DNA from: a virus
Direction: 5' to 3' (one strand)
Virus record (IMG/VR): IMGVR_UViG_3300007517_000003
Coordinates: 1 to 39,648 of that record
DNA: 39,648 nt
The notes below the pieces were generated by a model, which saw nothing but the letters and a program-made list of their open reading frames with translations, was not told where the DNA came from and did not search any database. The position numbers and the translations under genes are program-made. This document shows, piece by piece, positions 1 to 8,625 of the stretch. Every line of letters begins with the position of its first letter. Positions within the stretch are counted from its first letter, which is position 1.

Positions 1-123
1 AGAACCGGCTCTTTCGTTGCCGCATCCCGGAAAAGGTTTCGGTTCGCCGCAACGGTCCAATCGATCCCCGTGCCGATATGTGCCCAGATGAGGCCCGTGC
101 GCACCTTGCAGGGGCGGTGCGAT
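1..123. repeat. Circular overlap, left copy
   Basis: Bases 1-123 are identical to 39526-39648. The copy lies inside an open reading frame that continues in frame across the junction, so this is the overlap of a circular assembly, and the real genome is 39,525 bp. A genuine terminal repeat is less likely because the packaging genes are of the HNH/HK97 type, usually linked to cos ends. Confidence 0.9.
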
Positions 124-2237
124 TGGCCGTTGCTCCCGATTATCCCGCCGCTGAACAGCGTCACCGTATCGGTTGCCGCCACTAGAATATTGGCGTCGCT
201 GGCTGGAACCCCGGTTATGGCCGCCGTGTCGTCCAGCGCAATGTGCTGGAAATCCGAATCGTGGTTCAGGGAAGCGAACAGCCAGCGCCGCGTCCCGGCC
301 GTGTAAAGCTGCGTGGTCGTGATGCTCCCAAGCGTCGTCCCGGCAGTGTCCCTGATGCGCAGCTCCGCCGCGCCAGACGCAATCTTCTGCACCCGGATCG
401 TCAAGTTCGCAGCGGTCGAAGCCGTGCCGCCAACAACGAACAGCATTTGCGCCGTGCCTATTGCGGTAGCCCCAAGGAATGTCAGGTCCATCACCAAGCT
501 AAAGCCGCGGCATGCAGCCGGGATGTGGTTGCCGTTGTAGGGCCGGCGCGAAATCCATGGGCCACCACGAACGTCGGTAGTGGCAATCGCGGCGTCTGGC
601 AGGTTCGGCGAAATCTCTTTCAGTTTGGCAGTCGTGTCCGCCGCCGGGCTTTCAAGGATCACGAAGACCGGCCAGTCGCGAACGGTGAACCCGGTCTTGG
701 AAATGCGGACCCAAAGCAGCGTCTCGCCCGCCGCAATCGTCCCGTTTGACGCGCGACGAATGACAATCTCGTTCGACTCTACGGCCACACTGAAGTCGCT
801 GTTGGCATCGCCAAGCGTGACAGTGCAGTCCTGAAACTTGTTGGTTCGCGGCGTGATGCCGTCAGACCGCAGGCCGCCCACGGTCGGAAGAGTGCCAACA
901 ATTTGGCCGGAGGTCTGGTTGGTGGCCGCGCGGCTATAAAGCCGAAAGCCGAACGGCGGGCACGGAGCGCCGTTGTTCAGGGCCCGCGCCATCGGCAGGT
1001 CGATAACGTGTGCAATCATCTCCTTCCCGACTTCGTTGAAGTGGGTGTTGTCGGTCGTCAGCGCGGGGGGCGTAGTATCGGTTTCGGTAATCGTCGTCAG
1101 GTCGCCAGCGCTAACAGTGGGCAGAAGGGTGGACCAATTCGCGCGGAGCTGGGTGCGCCCTACCAGACGGAGGAAGTCGGTCCACGCGCACGCCAGCCGA
1201 CCATCGCGCTGTAGCCCTTTGGTGATGAACTCCCGGTGGAACGTGGATCCCTCGCCCCAAACTGGGCCGGGATTGATCCCCGTCGTGTGCATAAACCGGG
1301 AATTGCTACCGGGCCGCCCCACCACCACGTCCTGCATGTCGCGGAACAGGTCAAGATTGGTGGCGGCGTTGTCTTCGTGGGTTGTGAGGTTGCCCGCCGT
1401 CGCGACGATAACGCCGCCCGCTTTTTGGTCGGCTGTAGCCGCGACCACTTGGGCATGGGTGGCCGATGTATTCGCGCCCGAATTGGCCAGCTCGGTCAGA
1501 TTGGCCTGTCCGGACGTAAAGCCAGCTTTTACGAAGTCGATGATTTTGAAATTGTCCGGCGGTGCCGACCCATTGCTTTCGTAGCTCGATGAACCGAACT
1601 GCGTGAAGATTATGGTATTCGCAGGCGGAGGGCCCGCCAATAGTTCAGCCGCACCAACGCTAGTCACCACTGGCGCGACAAACGTCACAGTGCCAGTCCC
1701 AACCGCCGCACCAGAGCCAGAGCCGCTACCAGTCGCGACCAGCGTGGGCACCGCGAAGCTAATCGTTCCCGAGCCAACCGCCGCAGGCACAGAGCCGCCG
1801 CTGCCAGTCGCGACCAGTGTCGGGGCCGTGAAAGTAATCGCACCCACGCCAACCGCGTCGGCAACGCCCCCAGCGCCCAAGCCCGTCACAGTCGGGCCAG
1901 ACAGCACAATATTGGAAAAGCCAATCGAGCCACTGCCGAAGTCGGCAATCACATTGTCCGCCCGAATTAGCGCCGAAAAATTGAGCTCTTGCCCGCCGCT
2001 CGTCAGAACCCGATTCGAAACCAGATAGATGTGGCCAAAGACCCCGCCCGCAATCGAAACACGTGAGGACCGCGCCAAATGCGCCGCACCCGAAAACGTC
2101 AACCCGCCAATCTCAACCGGGTCCACAGCCCAGATGCTCGACACAATCGAAGCCGATGCAGGCAGCCCTGCGGCCGTCCAGTCAACGGCGTAATCGAGCG
2201 TCGCGCTTAGGTCTTTCAGCAAGGTAGGCTTGCCCAT
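1..2237 (-). CDS. Fiber-tail adaptor fused to SGNH esterase and lectin-like region (first 745 codons)
   Basis: The minus-strand frame opens at ATG 2237, overlapping the connector stop as TGATG, stays open to base 1 and continues at 39525-39384, giving 792 aa in all. Residues 1-95 resemble the phage fiber-tail adaptor family found just after the head-tail connector. Residues 107-186 are about 25-residue Gly/Thr/Val repeats. Residues 205-430 look like an SGNH hydrolase: Ser in FGSSSY (about 216), Gly-Asn at 282-283, and Asp396/His399 in DNTHFNEVG. The rest is beta-rich and resembles concanavalin/LamG-type folds. Expected role: virion-borne carbohydrate esterase or adhesin at the neck. Adaptors of this family are normally only about 100 residues, so the extension is remarkable. 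The exact substrate is unknown. Confidence 0.8.
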   Translation of the reverse strand, partial: MGKPTLLKDLSATLDYAVDWTAAGLPASASIVSSIWAVDPVEIGGLTFSGAAHLARSSRVSIAGGVFGHIYLVSNRVLTSGGQELNFSALIRADNVIADFGSGSIGFSNIVLSGPTVTGLGAGGVADAVGVGAITFTAPTLVATGSGGSVPAAVGSGTISFAVPTLVATGSGSGSGAAVGTGTVTFVAPVVTSVGAAELLAGPPPANTIIFTQFGSSSYESNGSAPPDNFKIIDFVKAGFTSGQANLTELANSGANTSATHAQVVAATADQKAGGVIVATAGNLTTHEDNAATNLDLFRDMQDVVVGRPGSNSRFMHTTGINPGPVWGEGSTFHREFITKGLQRDGRLACAWTDFLRLVGRTQLRANWSTLLPTVSAGDLTTITETDTTPPALTTDNTHFNEVGKEMIAHVIDLPMARALNNGAPCPPFGFRLYSRAATNQTSGQIVGTLPTVGGLRSDGITPRTNKFQDCTVTLGDANSDFSVAVESNEIVIRRASNGTIAAGETLLWVRISKTGFTVRDWPVFVILESPAADTTAKLKEISPNLPDAAIATTDVRGGPWISRRPYNGNHIPAACRGFSLVMDLTFLGATAIGTAQMLFVVGGTASTAANLTIRVQKIASGAAELRIRDTAGTTLGSITTTQLYTAGTRRWLFASLNHDSDFQHIALDDTAAITGVPASDANILVAATDTVTLFSGGIIGSNGQSHRPCKVRTGLIWAHIGTGIDWTVAANRNLFRDAATKEPV
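1680..1919 (-). repeat. In-frame ~75-bp repeats in the adaptor fusion
   Basis: Roughly three and a half imperfect copies of a 25-residue unit, with the recurrent core PTLVATGSG followed by AAVGSG. They join the adaptor domain to the esterase domain and probably form a flexible or fibrous stalk. The DNA copies are diverged but still visible, for example the repeated ccagtcgcgaccag. Confidence 0.7.
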
Positions 2238-2818
2238 CAGCCGTGCCTCCATGCGCGGTACGGGGCCAGCAGCGCCTTCACGTGGAAGGGGAGGTCCGTC
2301 ACTGTGGTGCCAATGTAAGCGGTATCGCGGTTGTCGTAGAAATGGGCGGTCAGCCGGAACAGCGCCTGTCGGATGGTCTCGGGCACGTCGTTCCAGCTCG
2401 GGCCGTAGCCGGCCTGAAAATCGATGGAGATGGCGGCCATCTGCTCGCGCGCTGCGGGCCAACTGGTGCCGGGAGCAGGTGCCAGCCGTGCCGGCGCGCC
2501 GCTGCGGTCAAGTTGCAATGCCGCCGGTGCCAGCACCTGCGCATCGCCGGCGAGGTCCACATAGCCAACGCTTGTGATCGCCAGCACCGGAGTCCGGTCG
2601 ATCCGGATGATGTCTCCCTCCGGCCAGGCATCCAGCACCAGCCGCCAGCCCTGCGAGATGAGGGCGCGCTCGGTCCACTGCTCCACCCAGCCTGTCGCGG
2701 CCGAGAGCATGCCGGCGATGACAAGCATGTCATCCGAACCGGACACGCGCAGATACTCGAGCAGCTCGGTCATGGGCACCGCCGGTCCGGCGGGATCGGC
2801 GGTGCGCACGCGTTGCAT
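2237..2818 (-). CDS. Head-tail connector (gp6/phiE125 gp8-like)
   Basis: 193 aa. The sequence has the features of the HK97 gp6/phiE125 gp8 connector group: an N-terminal helical part with LLEYLRVSGSDD, a conserved Trp-containing segment, a middle PVLAI-x-SVGYVD strand, and a C-terminal Arg-Gln-Ala-Leu-Phe-x-Leu helix followed by HFYDNR. It forms the ring below the portal that joins head and tail. It lies between the small post-capsid gene and the adaptor fusion, overlapping the latter by one base. Confidence 0.8.
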   Translation of the reverse strand: MQRVRTADPAGPAVPMTELLEYLRVSGSDDMLVIAGMLSAATGWVEQWTERALISQGWRLVLDAWPEGDIIRIDRTPVLAITSVGYVDLAGDAQVLAPAALQLDRSGAPARLAPAPGTSWPAAREQMAAISIDFQAGYGPSWNDVPETIRQALFRLTAHFYDNRDTAYIGTTVTDLPFHVKALLAPYRAWRHG

Positions 2819-2821
2819 CGA

Positions 2822-3088
2822 TTAGTCGTCGTGGCTGGCGGTAGAGGTCGCGACCGCCACATGCTTCACGGGCTTGGCCTTGTCGGCCTTCAAAGCCTGT
2901 TCCCAGGCAGCGCGGCTGTCATCGGCCCAGTTGCCGGCGACAAGGCCCGCCGCGGTGTCGGGCGTCACGTCAAGAACCGTGCGGCACTTGTAGAAAACGC
3001 CGTCGACAGCGGTGTCGCTCAGGATCAATACGCGCTTTACTTTCTCGGCCGGCGCGCTCGCAGCCGGGGTCTTGTCATCACTCATCAT
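2822..3088 (-). CDS. Small post-capsid protein, unknown
   Basis: 88 aa, starting with tandem ATGs at 3088 and 3085. The N-terminus is Ala/Pro/Lys rich; residues 18-60 form a compact predicted strand-rich segment (VKRVLILSDTAVDGVFYKCRTV), followed by a Lys-rich tail. It occupies the position, between the major capsid gene and the connector, where small accessory head proteins are often encoded. No family was recognised. It ends 4 bases before the connector start, consistent with co-translation. Confidence 0.65.
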   Translation of the reverse strand: MMSDDKTPAASAPAEKVKRVLILSDTAVDGVFYKCRTVLDVTPDTAAGLVAGNWADDSRAAWEQALKADKAKPVKHVAVATSTASHDD

Positions 3089-3153
3089 GGCATCCTCTTC
3101 GATTGGTCAACGCAGAAAGGGCGCCATGCGTCAGCACAGCGCCCCTTCTCGCG

Positions 3154-4461
3154 TCAGGCGGCCGAGTTCTGGAAGACCCGGACGGGGTTCGTGCCCGCGT
3201 CCAGCAGATTGCCGTCGCCACGCAGGAAGGCGACGAAGCCCACCTGGAGGCGATCGGCATAGCGCTCGACCAGGCGCAGCACCTGCACTTGGCGGACCAG
3301 CCGGATTTTGTACTTGTCCATCCGGCCGAAGGCGATCGAGCGGGCGTTCGCCGCCATCACCGCAACATCCTGGTTGATGACGTACGGGTAGCCCATGATC
3401 GTCGCTGGCGCACCGTCCGCGATCCCCGACATCGTCGGCAGGAACAGCGGCCGGTTCTGGGTGTCGACCAGCCCCTTGAGGATGCGCAGTGTGGTATCGT
3501 GGAACATCCACTGCGCGCCCGGGCGATAGGCCGGGTCGACCGAGTGCTCGGTGAGCAGCAGCTCGGCATGGCTGATCGAGGTCGCATTACCTGTCGCACC
3601 CGTCCGGCCGATGGTGGCCGCCGTCATGATCCCGCGTGGCTGGCCTGTGCCCGTCCCCGTGGTAAAGTGCGCATTCATCCCCCGGCCCAGCGCTTCGCCC
3701 ATCGCGTTAACGATGAAGCTCTCGTCGAAGGCCGTGTCCTGCAAGAACTGGATGGAAACGGGCAGGATTGGCGGCGCATACATGAACGCGTTGAGCGTGG
3801 TCGAACCGAACGGCGTCGACGTGTCGAGGCCGATGAGGGCGCCTTCACCAACGATTGTCGCCACCACTGCCGTGTAGTTGAAGGTCGGCATGGGCAGCGC
3901 CGCGCCGCTGTCGGTGCGGATGATCTGCGACACGCCCGGCTGCAACATCGCCCCGAAGGAGCGCATCGCGACTTCCAGACTGTTGAAGAAGTCCTGCGGC
4001 ACGGTGAAACCACCGACGTTACCGGTTCCGATGGCGAAGTCCCGCTGTTCAGCCGGCAGCGTCGCAAGTGCTTCCTCCGGCACTTCGCCCATGCGGGATT
4101 GGATCCACGCGCGGTCTTCGTCGCTCAGATTGCGCTGGAGGTGACGGGCACCTGTCAGCCACGACCGGAATGCGCGCGTCTCGTCCAGGCCCGCCCCGCC
4201 ATTGTGGCCAAGGCCGGCGCGCTCGACTTCGGTGCGGCCGCCGCCGGCCCGCACTTCGCCGGCTTGCGCAGCCGTAATCGCGCTGGCGCGATCTGCCCGA
4301 TCGATGCGCTCGTCATGGGCCGTAAGATCGGCGTCCAGCCGTTCCCACGTGCCGCGCTCCTCCGCCGAGAATCCACGGTTCTCCGTCTCGGCAGTGTTGT
4401 GCATGTCGCGCATCTGGTGGGCGATGCGATTGCGGGCATCCCGCAGTTCTTGAATCGTCAT
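3154..4461 (-). CDS. HK97-family major capsid protein
   Basis: 435 aa, the usual length for a capsid protein made with an N-terminal delta scaffolding domain. Residues 1-65 are a charged coiled coil (delta domain). A Gly-rich linker around residues 90-110 is a plausible cleavage region. The remainder has the HK97-fold signature, including TVPQDFFNSLEVAMRSFG, a P-domain helix, the AFDESF segment and a C-terminal region rich in strands (ARSIAFGRMDKYKIRL). It is cleaved by the adjacent protease and assembles the icosahedral shell. Confidence 0.93.
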   Translation of the reverse strand: MTIQELRDARNRIAHQMRDMHNTAETENRGFSAEERGTWERLDADLTAHDERIDRADRASAITAAQAGEVRAGGGRTEVERAGLGHNGGAGLDETRAFRSWLTGARHLQRNLSDEDRAWIQSRMGEVPEEALATLPAEQRDFAIGTGNVGGFTVPQDFFNSLEVAMRSFGAMLQPGVSQIIRTDSGAALPMPTFNYTAVVATIVGEGALIGLDTSTPFGSTTLNAFMYAPPILPVSIQFLQDTAFDESFIVNAMGEALGRGMNAHFTTGTGTGQPRGIMTAATIGRTGATGNATSISHAELLLTEHSVDPAYRPGAQWMFHDTTLRILKGLVDTQNRPLFLPTMSGIADGAPATIMGYPYVINQDVAVMAANARSIAFGRMDKYKIRLVRQVQVLRLVERYADRLQVGFVAFLRGDGNLLDAGTNPVRVFQNSAA

Positions 4462-4549
4462 TTTCCTGTCCTTTCCATGGGCCGGCCAGCGTGTTCCCTG
4501 CTCCGCCGGCCGGCCCGGTCGGAGGGGTGTCTCTCAATCAATTCGAACG

Positions 4550-5143
4550 TCAGGCCCGGAGCAGCCGTAGCTGGCGCCTGCGCGCCTGCGCATCGATGGC
4601 CGCCGCCGCCCGAGCCTCCTCGGCTTCCACCCGATCCAGCGATCGCATGCCGATCGTCGCCTCGGGATAGGCCGGGTAGGTCACCGGGCTCACATCGTAG
4701 AGCCGCTTCACCTTGATCAGTGTCCGGACCTTCATCCCGGTTTCACCACGGCTCCATTCTTCGCCATCCACATCGATTGAAAAGCTGAAGCTCGATTGGC
4801 TGATGTCCCCGCGCTCGATCGATGTGGCCAGATCCCGCGCATACGAAACGTCGGGCAGGTCCACCTCATAGGCGAGGCCTCGCTCATCCACCGACAGCCG
4901 CAGCGTCCCCGCCAGCGAGCGCCCCAGAATGAGACTCGGGTCGTGGTTGATCAGCGCCCGCACATCGTTTGCCAGCACCTCGTCGAAGGCGCCCGGCGCG
5001 ATGCGCTCAACGAAGCGCCCGCCAATCGGTGCCGAAGGGCTGTTGAACCGCGCCGCATACCCGCGAATCGTGGTCGTGACCGTCTCGCCCTCGGCAAACC
5101 GCACCTCGATCGGCCCCTCAAGAACTCGTCGCTCATTCTCCAT
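4550..5143 (-). CDS. HK97-family prohead protease
   Basis: 197 aa, a Herpesvirus/HK97-type serine protease (peptidase family U35/S78). The fold signature runs from TIRGYAARFNSPS at residues 25-37; His67 in INHDPS and Ser115-118 in ISQSSFSF are the likely catalytic residues, and LYDVSPVTYPAYPEA (about 148-162) is the conserved end of the domain. It removes the delta domain of the capsid protein during head maturation. It overlaps the portal gene by 11 bp. Confidence 0.93.
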   Translation of the reverse strand: MENERRVLEGPIEVRFAEGETVTTTIRGYAARFNSPSAPIGGRFVERIAPGAFDEVLANDVRALINHDPSLILGRSLAGTLRLSVDERGLAYEVDLPDVSYARDLATSIERGDISQSSFSFSIDVDGEEWSRGETGMKVRTLIKVKRLYDVSPVTYPAYPEATIGMRSLDRVEAEEARAAAAIDAQARRRQLRLLRA

Positions 5144-6446
5144 CGTGTGGCTCCTGTGTTGGCGCGTTGACCTGTCCGGCTGGCGTCATGTTCATCGGGC
5201 TCAGGTAGATGTCACCGGCCTCGCCGATACCGTTTTCGTCTTCCTCGTCGCGGATATCGTTAACGCTCATCCACCCCCACTGGCGCGCCAGCGCATAGGA
5301 CTCGAAGCGGCTCTTCAGGTCACCGCGCAACTGGCCCTTGGTGCGAAAGCGCGTGAACATCGTCCGCCGCTCCACTGCAGTCAGCAGCTTCGTGTTCGCT
5401 TCCTGCTCCCAGCGCTCGAGCCAGGGCAGCATCGTGTCCGTCTGAAACTCGATCTTGCCCTGCTCGACGTTGTTGTATTTCGCGCCATCCATCACGCCCA
5501 GCTTGTGCAGCGGAACGCCATAAATGCGCGCAGCGTCGGAAATCTGGAACGTCCGCGTCTCCACGAACTGCGCATCTTCCAGCGGCATCGTGAACGCCGA
5601 AAACTTCATGCCCTCTTCCAGGATGGCGACCTTCCCGGCGTTTGCCGCGCCTGAATAGGCATCCGCCCAACTGGTCCTAAGCCGGCCCATCGCGTCCAGG
5701 CTCAACTGCTGGGGATGCTCCAGCACGCCGGCAAGCCGCGTGCCGTTCCGGTAGAAACCCTCGCCAAACGCCTCGGCCGACAGCGACAACCCGATGGACC
5801 GCCGATGCAGTGCGATCGGGCTGATGCCCCGCACGCCATCCCAGCCCAGCGCCGGGATGTGCAGAATGTCCTCGTCGCGGAAGCGCATGCCGTTGACGTC
5901 GAAAACCTTCACGCCATTGCTCAAGCTTGGCGTCACCATCCATGCGGGAATCGGCCACAGCCCAATGCACTCACCCGTCCGCACATCGCGCTGAATTTCC
6001 GCGTAGAAATTTCCCCAAAGCAGCGCCTGCGCCTGCCCCTGCTGGCCAAAGACGAACGCCGTCTGATAGCCGTTCGGGCGGGTGCGGAGCACATCAAACA
6101 GCGGCCGTTCGGTAGCCTGACGCACCCGGCCAGTGCCCGGTTCGCGCTCCATCAGGTTCCAGGGCAGCGATGCCCGCGTGTCGGCAATCTTGGCAACGCA
6201 GGCGTAAATGGCGCTCGTGCCCATCGCCGTAATCGGCGTCACCAACTGCCCGTCGGCGTCGCTCCCGATCGCCCCCAGAATTCCGCCGCCGGTCACCGAA
6301 TAGGCCGGGTTCTCCAGCCGCGCGGCACTCCGCGATTCGCCGCTCTCCTGCGGCGCTTCCACGGCCGGCCGCTCAATCTCGGGCGTTGAAAATGGACTGG
6401 GCCCGGCACCCGCAGGCCACCAGAAGTCCCGGCTGAACAGATTCAT
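5133..6446 (-). CDS. HK97-family portal protein
   Basis: 437 aa. Conserved portal elements include AIYACVAKIADTRASLPWNL (about 80-99), LLWGNFYAEI, the GISPIALHR segment, and the C-terminal YGVPLHKLGVMDGAKYNNVEQ followed by LPWLERWEQEANTKLL. Twelve copies form the DNA channel at the capsid vertex and dock the terminase. The gene lies 22 bp after terL, in the standard order terL-portal-protease-capsid. Confidence 0.95.
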   Translation of the reverse strand: MNLFSRDFWWPAGAGPSPFSTPEIERPAVEAPQESGESRSAARLENPAYSVTGGGILGAIGSDADGQLVTPITAMGTSAIYACVAKIADTRASLPWNLMEREPGTGRVRQATERPLFDVLRTRPNGYQTAFVFGQQGQAQALLWGNFYAEIQRDVRTGECIGLWPIPAWMVTPSLSNGVKVFDVNGMRFRDEDILHIPALGWDGVRGISPIALHRRSIGLSLSAEAFGEGFYRNGTRLAGVLEHPQQLSLDAMGRLRTSWADAYSGAANAGKVAILEEGMKFSAFTMPLEDAQFVETRTFQISDAARIYGVPLHKLGVMDGAKYNNVEQGKIEFQTDTMLPWLERWEQEANTKLLTAVERRTMFTRFRTKGQLRGDLKSRFESYALARQWGWMSVNDIRDEEDENGIGEAGDIYLSPMNMTPAGQVNAPTQEPHDGE

Positions 6447-6468
6447 GCGTCCAGCCCCTTTTCCTGCG

Positions 6469-8118
6469 TCAAACCGTCATGATCCCGCGGTCCTCGTAGA
6501 CCGATTCTGCCAGCGGCTTCGCCCGTGCCGACAGCCCGATAGCCATCACCAGCGTCACGATGCCGTCGATCTTGTCATTCGACCGGCGCTTGTCCGGCTT
6601 GCGGTTCCCCGCCTCGTCCTTCTGGACAACACAGTTCGACGCCTGCCAGCGCATCACAGGGTTGCCGCCGTGCTTCAATTTGCCTTCGAGCAACTCGGTC
6701 TCGAACGCATCCCAGGCCGGCGCCATATCCTTGAAGCCCTGTCCGTGCTCGACAAGCGGGATGTCCGTCACGCCCTCGTCTTCGAGCTTCTTCTTCAGGT
6801 CCTCGATCCGCCATCGGTCATAGCCAATCTCGCGAACATCGAACCGGCCGCAGACATCGACCAGCTTGCGGATGATGGCAGTGTCGTCGCGTGCCCGGCC
6901 GGGCGTCGTGATGATGTTGCCGTCCCGCTCCCAGACATCGTACGGCACACGGTCCTTCTCGACACGCTCCCGAATCCGCGCCTTGGGCACCCACTGCCAA
7001 GTCCACGACGCGTTCACATCCGGCCAAAACAGCGTCAACGCCGTCAGATCGCTGACCGATCCGAGGTCAAGCGCGCCGTAGCAGGGCAGCCCGACCAGGT
7101 CATCGAGCTCGACAAGCCCGGCGCAGGCATCCCAATCCGCCGAATCAATCGCCCGCTCAACCGCGTCAACCCTCTGATTAAGGTAGAGGTTGCGGAAGGC
7201 GCTCTCGAAACTCGGCAGCCGGGTGGCCCTGCGCGCGAGCGTCCGCAGATCGGTCGTGTCGCGGAACGTGCCCAGCGCCGGATTCGACGCCAGCCATGCC
7301 CCTTCGTCAAGCAGGTCGCACCCTTCCGGCGAGGCATAGACCTTGCCGACAAACGTCGGGTCATCGACGATGCCGGCCGCAACCTGCTCTCCGTAATCGA
7401 CCAACTCCGACATCGGATGATTGGCCCTCGGAGATTGCGTCGAGATGACAATGCCCAGCGGCTCGGCGCGGCCCCCCTGGCTGGTCTGTAACGTGTCGAA
7501 AAGCTCGCGCTTCGCCGACTGCGCAAGCTCGTCATAAATCCACAGCGAAGGCGACATGCCGTGCTTGGTCTTGGCGTCCGAACTCAGCGCCTCGTAGGTC
7601 GAACCGCGACCCTTGCCACCCGGCGGCAAGCCGGTGACCTCGATGGTTTTTTTGAACGACTGGACGTTGATGATCGCAGCCAGCCACGGCACCGCTTCAA
7701 TGATCGCTACCATCTCGTCAAACACGAGGCCGGCTTGGTCCTTGTCGTTCGCCGCGCTGGCGATCTCGCCGCGGTCTTCCGCCTCCGGCCCCACCAGATG
7801 CGCCATGACGATGCCGACGATCAGCCCCGTCTTGCCGTTCTTTCGGGCAATCGAAAGCAGCGCCTGCCGCACCGCCCGCCTGCCATCGTCGGTAACGGGA
7901 TCGTAAATATCGCGCAGCCACTCTTTCTGAAAATCGAGCAGCCGATACTTCGTGCCCGAGAGGATGCCCTTGGTGATTGGCAGGGTCTCGATGAAGGCGA
8001 TAACCCGTCCCGATCGGGACAACGTCTGGTTGAGCCACGGCGTTTCAGGCGGGCCAGCAGCCTCCGCGTCCGCCACGATCTTCGCTTGCGGCCGGGCTCC
8101 GGGGCCTCTGCGGCCCAC
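6469..8118 (-). CDS. terL: Terminase large subunit
   Basis: 549 aa, HK97/lambda-like packaging motor. The Walker A motif is ARKNGKT at residues 91-97, Walker B is LWIYDE at about 192-197, and a coupling segment follows at ISTQSP (about 225-230). The C-terminal nuclease shows GALDLGSVSDL with Asp351 and a late Asp in NDKIDGIVTLV (about 515). It cuts and translocates DNA into proheads. The HNH gene lies 3 bp upstream; no obvious small terminase is encoded between them. Confidence 0.95.
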   Translation of the reverse strand: MGRRGPGARPQAKIVADAEAAGPPETPWLNQTLSRSGRVIAFIETLPITKGILSGTKYRLLDFQKEWLRDIYDPVTDDGRRAVRQALLSIARKNGKTGLIVGIVMAHLVGPEAEDRGEIASAANDKDQAGLVFDEMVAIIEAVPWLAAIINVQSFKKTIEVTGLPPGGKGRGSTYEALSSDAKTKHGMSPSLWIYDELAQSAKRELFDTLQTSQGGRAEPLGIVISTQSPRANHPMSELVDYGEQVAAGIVDDPTFVGKVYASPEGCDLLDEGAWLASNPALGTFRDTTDLRTLARRATRLPSFESAFRNLYLNQRVDAVERAIDSADWDACAGLVELDDLVGLPCYGALDLGSVSDLTALTLFWPDVNASWTWQWVPKARIRERVEKDRVPYDVWERDGNIITTPGRARDDTAIIRKLVDVCGRFDVREIGYDRWRIEDLKKKLEDEGVTDIPLVEHGQGFKDMAPAWDAFETELLEGKLKHGGNPVMRWQASNCVVQKDEAGNRKPDKRRSNDKIDGIVTLVMAIGLSARAKPLAESVYEDRGIMTV

Positions 8119-8121
8119 CAG

Positions 8122-8433
8122 TCAGCCCTTTGCCCAAGGGTGGGCAGGGTCCAGCGGCGAGCCATCCGGGTTGCACCCCTTGCGAGGCTTAGTCGTTTTC
8201 ACAGCGCCAGCTTCCACACCACGCGCGGTCTTCGCCGAGTGACAGGCCGTGCAGCTCGATCGCAGATTGCCCAGATCAAATGCCGCACCGCCCGCCCTGA
8301 TCGGAACCACATGGTCGACCGAAGTCGCCACCTCCCGCCGACCGGCCGGGCAGTATTCGCAAAGCGGCTGAGCCCGCAGCTTCATCAATCGAAGCCGCCT
8401 CCACCGCGCCAACGAATAGGGCCAGCCCGCCAT
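8122..8433 (-). CDS. HNH endonuclease (packaging-associated)
   Basis: 103 aa from ATG 8433, chosen over an upstream TTG at 8439 because a GGGGG stretch lies at ribosome-binding distance. It has CEYC (zinc ligands), DHVVPIRAGG (catalytic HNH region), NLRSSCTACHSAKT and a basic tail. HNH proteins encoded beside TerL are known to assist cos cleavage in HK97-like phages. It is the first gene of the late operon after the terminator at 8.55 kb. Confidence 0.9.
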   Translation of the reverse strand: MAGWPYSLARWRRLRLMKLRAQPLCEYCPAGRREVATSVDHVVPIRAGGAAFDLGNLRSSCTACHSAKTARGVEAGAVKTTKPRKGCNPDGSPLDPAHPWAKG

Positions 8434-8460
8434 CAGCAAACCCCCAGATCAAAACTAACT

Positions 8461-8476
8461 CTATCCGACGGGATAG
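8461..8476. promoter_or_regulatory. Perfect hairpin upstream of the HNH gene
   Basis: CTATCC-gacg-GGATAG, a 6-bp perfect inverted repeat 28 bp upstream of the HNH start. It may be an operator, an RNA structure in the late leader, or part of a cos region. It lacks a T-run and is not a terminator. Confidence 0.45.
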
Positions 8477-8511
8477 GGGCGGTGCCCGCGACGTTAATCG
8501 GAGAGTTTTGA

Positions 8512-8526
8512 CCCCCCCCTCCCCCC
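8512..8526. other. C8-T-C6 tract, possible part of cos
   Basis: A homopolymer-like C tract (G-rich on the coding strand) in the non-coding gap between the early terminator and the HNH gene. Cos sites of HNH-type phages often lie just upstream of the terminase cluster. No other direct evidence supports a cos assignment. Confidence 0.25.
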
Positions 8527-8538
8527 TCGCGAAGACAC

Positions 8539-8568
8539 AAAAAAAGCCCGAGAGGGTTACCTCCGGGC
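8539..8568 (-). terminator. Rho-independent terminator between early and late minus-strand operons
   Basis: Reading the minus strand, a GC-rich stem (GCCCG and GAGG pairing with CCTC and CGGGC, with one bulged T) is followed by seven T residues. It lies downstream of the 8626-9204 gene and upstream of HNH, where it would stop leftward transcription unless overridden. Confidence 0.85.
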
Positions 8569-8582
8569 GCGGTTCTAGACCA

Positions 8583-8617
8583 TGGGCTCTTTTGCCCCTT
8601 ACGAACTCCCGTGTCAA
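8583..8617 (-). promoter_or_regulatory. Candidate late promoter
   Basis: A perfect TTGACA (-35) lies on the minus strand at 8617-8612, immediately after the unidentified early gene. The expected -10 region about 17 bases downstream is poor, as in promoters needing an activator or antiterminator. The terminator at 8539-8568 follows within 50 bp, an arrangement similar to lambda pR'-tR'. Confidence 0.35.
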
Positions 8618-8625
8618 GGCCTTGT

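Noticed and set aside
1-123. 123-bp direct terminal repeat of a linear phage
   Set aside because: It is inside a continuous gene, has no flanking packaging signal, and is best explained as the overlap of a circular contig.
3103-4716. 537-codon plus-strand frame opposite the capsid gene
   Set aside because: An antisense shadow caused by high GC; the minus-strand frame is a clear HK97 capsid protein.
6445-8511. Plus-strand frames opposite terL (348 and 316 codons)
   Set aside because: Arg/His-rich composition without domain features; shadows of the terminase.
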